Source: Sphingobacteriales bacterium (lineage in GTDB: Bacteria; Bacteroidota; Bacteroidia; Sphingobacteriales; Sphingobacteriaceae). Taken from it: a stretch of 7,831 bases of DNA. Location: the NCBI GenBank assembly GCA_947478655.1, contig CANJWU010000050.1, positions 1 to 7,831 of the forward strand, written 5' to 3'. A program made the position numbers and the translations under genes. The stretch's first letter is position 1, and each line of letters begins with the position of its first letter. This document shows positions 5,200 to 7,831 of this stretch, piece after piece. Below the pieces are notes generated by a model. That model saw only the letters and a list, made by a program, of their open reading frames with translations, made no database searches and had not been told where the DNA came from.

Positions 5200-6387
5200 A
5201 TGGCTAAAGAAAAATTTGACCGCTCGAAACCACACTTAAACATTGGTACTATCGGTCACGTTGACCACGGTAAAACCACTTTAACTGCAGCAATTACTAA
5301 GGTATTAGCTGACAAAGGGTTATCAGAAGCAAGATCATTTGATTCAATTGACTCAGCTCCTGAAGAAAAAGAAAGAGGTATCACAATCAATACCGCTCAC
5401 GTTGAATATTCAACAGCAAACCGTCACTACGCACACGTTGACTGTCCAGGTCACGCGGATTACGTAAAGAACATGGTTACTGGTGCTGCTCAAATGGACG
5501 GTGCGATTATTGTGGTTGCAGCAACGGACGGTCCGATGCCACAAACACGTGAGCACATTCTTTTAGCACGCCAAGTAGGTGTACCTGCATTGGTTGTATT
5601 CATGAACAAAGTAGACATGGTTGACGATCCAGAATTGTTAGACTTAGTGGAAATGGAAATTCGTGAATTATTATCATTCTACGATTTCCCAGGTGATACT
5701 ATTCCAGTAATCCGTGGATCTGCATTAGGAGGCTTAAACGCTGATCCAAAATGGGTAGATAAAATTATGGAATTAATGGATGCAGTAGATAACTTCATTC
5801 CAATTCCTCCACGTTTGACTGAACTTCCTTTCTTAATGCCAGTAGAAGACGTATTCTCGATCACAGGTCGTGGAACTGTTGCTACAGGTCGTATCGAAAG
5901 AGGTGTTATTAACTCTGGTGAAGCAGTAGATATCTTAGGTATGGGTGCGGAGAACTTGAAATCAACTGTAACAGGTGTGGAGATGTTCCGTAAGATCTTA
6001 GATAGAGGTGAAGCAGGTGATAACGTAGGTTTATTGTTACGTGGTATTGAGAAAACTGATATCCGTCGTGGTATGGTTATCTGTAAACCAGGTTCAGTAA
6101 CTCCTCACGCAGATTTCAAAGCAGAGGTTTACGTATTATCAAAAGCAGAAGGTGGTCGTCATACACCATTCTTTAACAAATATCGTCCACAATTCTATTT
6201 CCGTACAACAGACGTTACAGGTGAAATTACCTTAGCGGAAGGTGTAGAAATGGTTATGCCAGGTGATAACGTTACAATCAGTGTAAAATTGATCAGTCCA
6301 ATCGCAATGGAAAAAGGTCTACGTTTTGCAATCCGTGAGGGTGGTAGAACAGTAGGTGCTGGTCAGGTTACAGAGATTACTAACTAA
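5200..6387 (+). CDS. tuf: Translation elongation factor EF-Tu
   Basis: A GTPase that delivers aminoacyl-tRNA to the ribosomal A site. It has 395 residues, full length. All G-motifs are intact: GHVDHGKT (19-26), RGITI (59-63, with T62 contacting the gamma phosphate and magnesium), DCPGH (81-85, including the catalytic His), NKVD (136-139) and SAL (174-176). Domain 2 starts near residue 210 and domain 3 near 305, ending [10 protein letters not shown]. Codon use leans to GGT, GTT/GTA and CGT more than in the upstream metabolic genes, as expected for a very highly expressed protein. The start has an A/T-rich approach and no SD. It follows four tRNA genes and ends at a strong terminator, so it is probably the last gene of a tRNA-tuf transcript. 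Confidence 0.99.
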   Translation: MAKEKFDRSKPHLNIGTIGHVDHGKTTLTAAITKVLADKGLSEARSFDSIDSAPEEKERGITINTAHVEYSTANRHYAHVDCPGHADYVKNMVTGAAQMDGAIIVVAATDGPMPQTREHILLARQVGVPALVVFMNKVDMVDDPELLDLVEMEIRELLSFYDFPGDTIPVIRGSALGGLNADPKWVDKIMELMDAVDNFIPIPPRLTELPFLMPVEDVFSITGRGTVATGRIERGVINSGEAVDILGMGAENLKSTVTGVEMFRKILDRGEAGDNVGLLLRGIEKTDIRRGMVICKPGSVTPHADFKAEVYVLSKAEGGRHTPFFNKYRPQFYFRTTDVTGEITLAEGVEMVMPGDNVTISVKLISPIAMEKGLRFAIREGGRTVGAGQVTEITN

Positions 6388-6417
6388 TCAACAGGTAAAT
6401 ATTAATTAGCATTTTTC

Positions 6418-6459
6418 ACAGAAGCAGTCCCGGCCTTATGCCGGGATAGCTTCTGTTTT
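6418..6459 (+). terminator. Strong rho-independent terminator after tuf
   Basis: The outer stem ACAGAAGC/GCTTCTGT (6418-6425 and 6449-6456) stacks, through one mismatch and a G-T pair, on the inner stem TCCCGGC/GCCGGGA (6428-6434 and 6440-6446) with loop CTTAT, followed by TTTC. This GC-rich element in AT-rich surroundings lies 30 nt after the tuf stop and separates the tuf operon from tRNA-Trp-secE-nusG. Confidence 0.9.
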
Positions 6460-6546
6460 CTAGCAAATAAAGGTTATATTTTTAATAGAGGTTTTTCAGC
6501 GTAAAATCCTCATTTTCAAAACCAATTTTTTAGAAAAATAATTTAT

Positions 6547-6562
6547 TGAAGATTTTTCTTCA
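6547..6562. repeat. Small inverted repeat upstream of tRNA-Trp
   Basis: TGAAGA (6547-6552), TTTT, TCTTCA (6557-6562) is a perfect 6-bp inverted repeat 22 nt before tRNA-Trp, in the region where the promoter of the tRNA-Trp-secE-nusG operon should lie. No exact TAnnTTTG box is found between the tuf terminator and the tRNA. The rest of 6460-6584 is AT-rich with nothing else recognisable. Confidence 0.35.
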
Positions 6563-6584
6563 GCATTTAATAGAATAAATACTA

Positions 6585-6655
6585 ACGGGTGTAGTTCAAG
6601 GGTAGAATGTCGGTCTCCAAAACCGCTGATGGGAGTTCGAATCTCTCCACCCGTG
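6585..6655 (+). tRNA. tRNA-Trp (anticodon CCA)
   Basis: Acceptor ACGGGTG/CACCCGT is perfect and the discriminator is G, as usual for bacterial tRNA-Trp. The anticodon loop CTCCAAA gives CCA at 6617-6619. The anticodon stem TCGGT/ACCGC has a T-C mismatch at its outermost pair (6610-6626). The 3' CCA is not encoded. It lies 22 nt ahead of secE, the common tRNA-Trp-secE-nusG arrangement. Confidence 0.96.
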
Positions 6656-6677
6656 CATACCTTAAACGCATAAAAAA

Positions 6678-6866
6678 ATGAATAGGTTAATTACATACGT
6701 CAAAGAAGCATATAACGAACTAATGAACAAGGTAACTTGGCCAACTTGGCCTGAGTTGCAAAGTAGTGCATGGGTTGTAATGGTAGCTGCTTTAATTATT
6801 GCAGTTATAGTATATGTAATGGATGCAGGATCCGGATCATTAATGAAGTTATTTTATAGTATTTAA
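6678..6866 (+). CDS. secE: Protein translocase subunit SecE
   Basis: A 62-residue inner-membrane subunit that clamps SecY in the SecYEG channel. The amphipathic N-terminal helix ends in the family hallmark NKVTWPTWPEL (about 17-27), followed by a single transmembrane segment at about 31-50 (AWVVMVAALIIAVIVYVM). This is the short single-span form; E. coli SecE has two extra helices. It starts without an SD just after tRNA-Trp and is followed by nusG 21 nt later, so the three are probably co-transcribed. Confidence 0.96.
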   Translation: MNRLITYVKEAYNELMNKVTWPTWPELQSSAWVVMVAALIIAVIVYVMDAGSGSLMKLFYSI

Positions 6867-6887
6867 CCAAATTCAAACGCAATAACA

Positions 6888-7427
6888 ATGAGTGAAGAAT
6901 TGAAGTGGTATGTAGTGCGTGCGATAAGTGGGAAAGAGAAAAAAGTAAAGCAATATCTGGAGGCCGAAATCAATAGATTAAATGCTACGCATTTGGTGAC
7001 TCAAGTATTGATTCCTACCGAAAAAGTTTTTCAAATTCGCGATGGTAAAAAAGTAATTAAGGAGAGAAGTTATTTTCCTGGTTATGTATTAATCGAAGCA
7101 AATTTAAACGGCGAATTAGGACACGTAATTAAAAATATAACTGGTGTAATTGGTTTCTTAGGTGCAGCTGGACAACCAGTGCCATTAAGACAATCAGAGG
7201 TTAACCGAATTTTAGGTAAGGTAGATGAAATGTCAGAAAGTGGCGCAGCATCTTCTGTAACTTATTATGTTGGCGAACCAGTAAAAGTAATGGATGGTCC
7301 ATTCAATGGTTTCAGTGGAGTAATCGAAGAGGTAAACGAAGAGAAGAAAAAACTGAAAGTAATGGTGAAAATTTTCGGAAGAAGAACACCATTAGAATTG
7401 AATTACATGCAAGTAGAAAAAGAATAA
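6888..7427 (+). CDS. nusG: Transcription termination/antitermination factor NusG
   Basis: A 179-residue RNA-polymerase-binding factor that links transcription to the leading ribosome and to Rho. The NGN domain covers about 6-110, beginning [19 protein letters not shown] and containing the conserved [10 protein letters not shown] (61-70). A short linker leads to the C-terminal KOW domain (about 128-179) with [19 protein letters not shown]. The length matches the family and nothing is missing. No SD precedes the ATG. It lies between secE and rplK, the near-universal bacterial order. Confidence 0.98.
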   Translation: MSEELKWYVVRAISGKEKKVKQYLEAEINRLNATHLVTQVLIPTEKVFQIRDGKKVIKERSYFPGYVLIEANLNGELGHVIKNITGVIGFLGAAGQPVPLRQSEVNRILGKVDEMSESGAASSVTYYVGEPVKVMDGPFNGFSGVIEEVNEEKKKLKVMVKIFGRRTPLELNYMQVEKE

Positions 7428-7439
7428 AAACATTGAGTG

Positions 7440-7483
7440 ATGAGTGCATCGTATTAAAGCTTCCACTTTGTACAAATGCTCAT
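7440..7483 (+). promoter_or_regulatory. Possible structured leader between nusG and rplK
   Basis: The 74-nt gap can fold into one interrupted hairpin: ATGAG/CTCAT, CAT/ATG, GTA/TAC and AAAG/CTTT, paired in nested order around the loop CTTCCA. That gives 15 pairs with small bulges (TG; C against AA; TT against G). There is no T-run after it. In E. coli, ribosomal protein L1 binds the L11 mRNA leader to control the operon; a similar site here is a guess from position and foldability. Confidence 0.35.
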
Positions 7484-7501
7484 ACTTAAACAAACAAATA
7501 T

Positions 7502-7831
7502 ATGGCAAAACAAATAGGCGCGCTTATTAAATTACAGATCAAAGGTGGTGCGGCGAATCCATCACCTCCTGTAGGTCCTGCCTTAGGTGCTAAAGGGGTT
7601 AACATCATGGAGTTCTGTAAGCAGTTTAACGCTAGAACTCAAGATAAACCAGGAAAGGTGCTTCCAGTCGTGATTACAGTGTATATCGACAAATCTTTCG
7701 ACTTTATCATTAAAACTCCTCCAGTTGCAATTCAACTGTTAGAAGTGACTAAACTAAAAGGCGGATCCGCGGAACCTAACCGTAAAAAAGTTGCCTCAGT
7801 TACGTGGGAGCAAGTGAAAACCATTGCAGAA
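7502..7831 (+). CDS. rplK: 50S ribosomal protein uL11, 3'-truncated by the window edge
   Basis: An open frame of 110 codons from ATG 7502 to the last base with no stop; the family is about 140-147 residues, so roughly 35 are missing outside the window. The N-terminal domain is clear: [20 protein letters not shown], then [19 protein letters not shown] (22-40), the most conserved L11 block. The C-terminal rRNA-binding domain starts near residue 70 ([19 protein letters not shown]). L11 forms the GTPase-associated centre with 23S rRNA. There is no SD, only an A-rich approach. It lies 74 nt after nusG, and rplA would be expected next. Confidence 0.97.
   Translation, partial: MAKQIGALIKLQIKGGAANPSPPVGPALGAKGVNIMEFCKQFNARTQDKPGKVLPVVITVYIDKSFDFIIKTPPVAIQLLEVTKLKGGSAEPNRKKVASVTWEQVKTIAE

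Overview
The window is about 7.8 kb of AT-rich chromosomal DNA from a member of the Bacteroidota, probably a Sphingobacteriia- or Chitinophagia-like lineage. This rests on protein sequence character, on two TAnnTTTG/-33 TTTG promoters of the Bacteroidota sigma type, on A-rich start regions with almost no Shine-Dalgarno (SD) sequences, and on the gene order rpsU-xerC-hpf-tRNAs-tuf-tRNA-Trp-secE-nusG-rplK. Genus and species cannot be fixed from the sequence alone.

Layout. Positions 1-158 (minus strand) hold the first 52 codons of a probable lysophospholipid acyltransferase. Diverging from it on the plus strand is a likely operon of a membrane-anchored helix-hairpin-helix protein (237-1124), adenine phosphoribosyltransferase (apt, ATGA overlap, 1121-1648) and an acyl-CoA dehydrogenase (1677-2846). 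Next comes rpsU (bS21, 2933-3121) with its own promoter, a leader hairpin, an SD and a strong terminator. xerC begins one base after that terminator's T-run, and hpf follows 14 nt after xerC with a perfect SD and a strong terminator at 4395-4434.

A second promoter (4558-4587) precedes tRNA-Thr(TGT), tRNA-Tyr(GTA), tRNA-Gly(TCC), tRNA-Thr(GGT) and tuf, the same order as the E. coli thrU-tyrU-glyT-thrT-tufB operon. A long GC-rich terminator follows tuf. Then come tRNA-Trp(CCA), secE, nusG and a 3'-truncated rplK, which start the usual secE-nusG-L11 ribosomal protein operon.

How the genes fit together. From 2860 onward nearly everything serves translation or its coupling to transcription: bS21, the hibernation factor HPF, five tRNAs, EF-Tu, NusG and L11. 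SecE links to protein export and XerC to chromosome dimer resolution. The most interesting signals are regulatory. Only rpsU and hpf carry SD sequences, in a phylum whose ribosomes normally hide the anti-SD using bS21 itself. The two promoters share 13 of 14 bases from the -7 box into the initiation region. xerC starts directly behind the rpsU terminator. The nusG-rplK gap can fold into a long interrupted hairpin. I found no mobile element, CRISPR array, toxin-antitoxin pair or unknown multigene system; this is a conserved housekeeping region.
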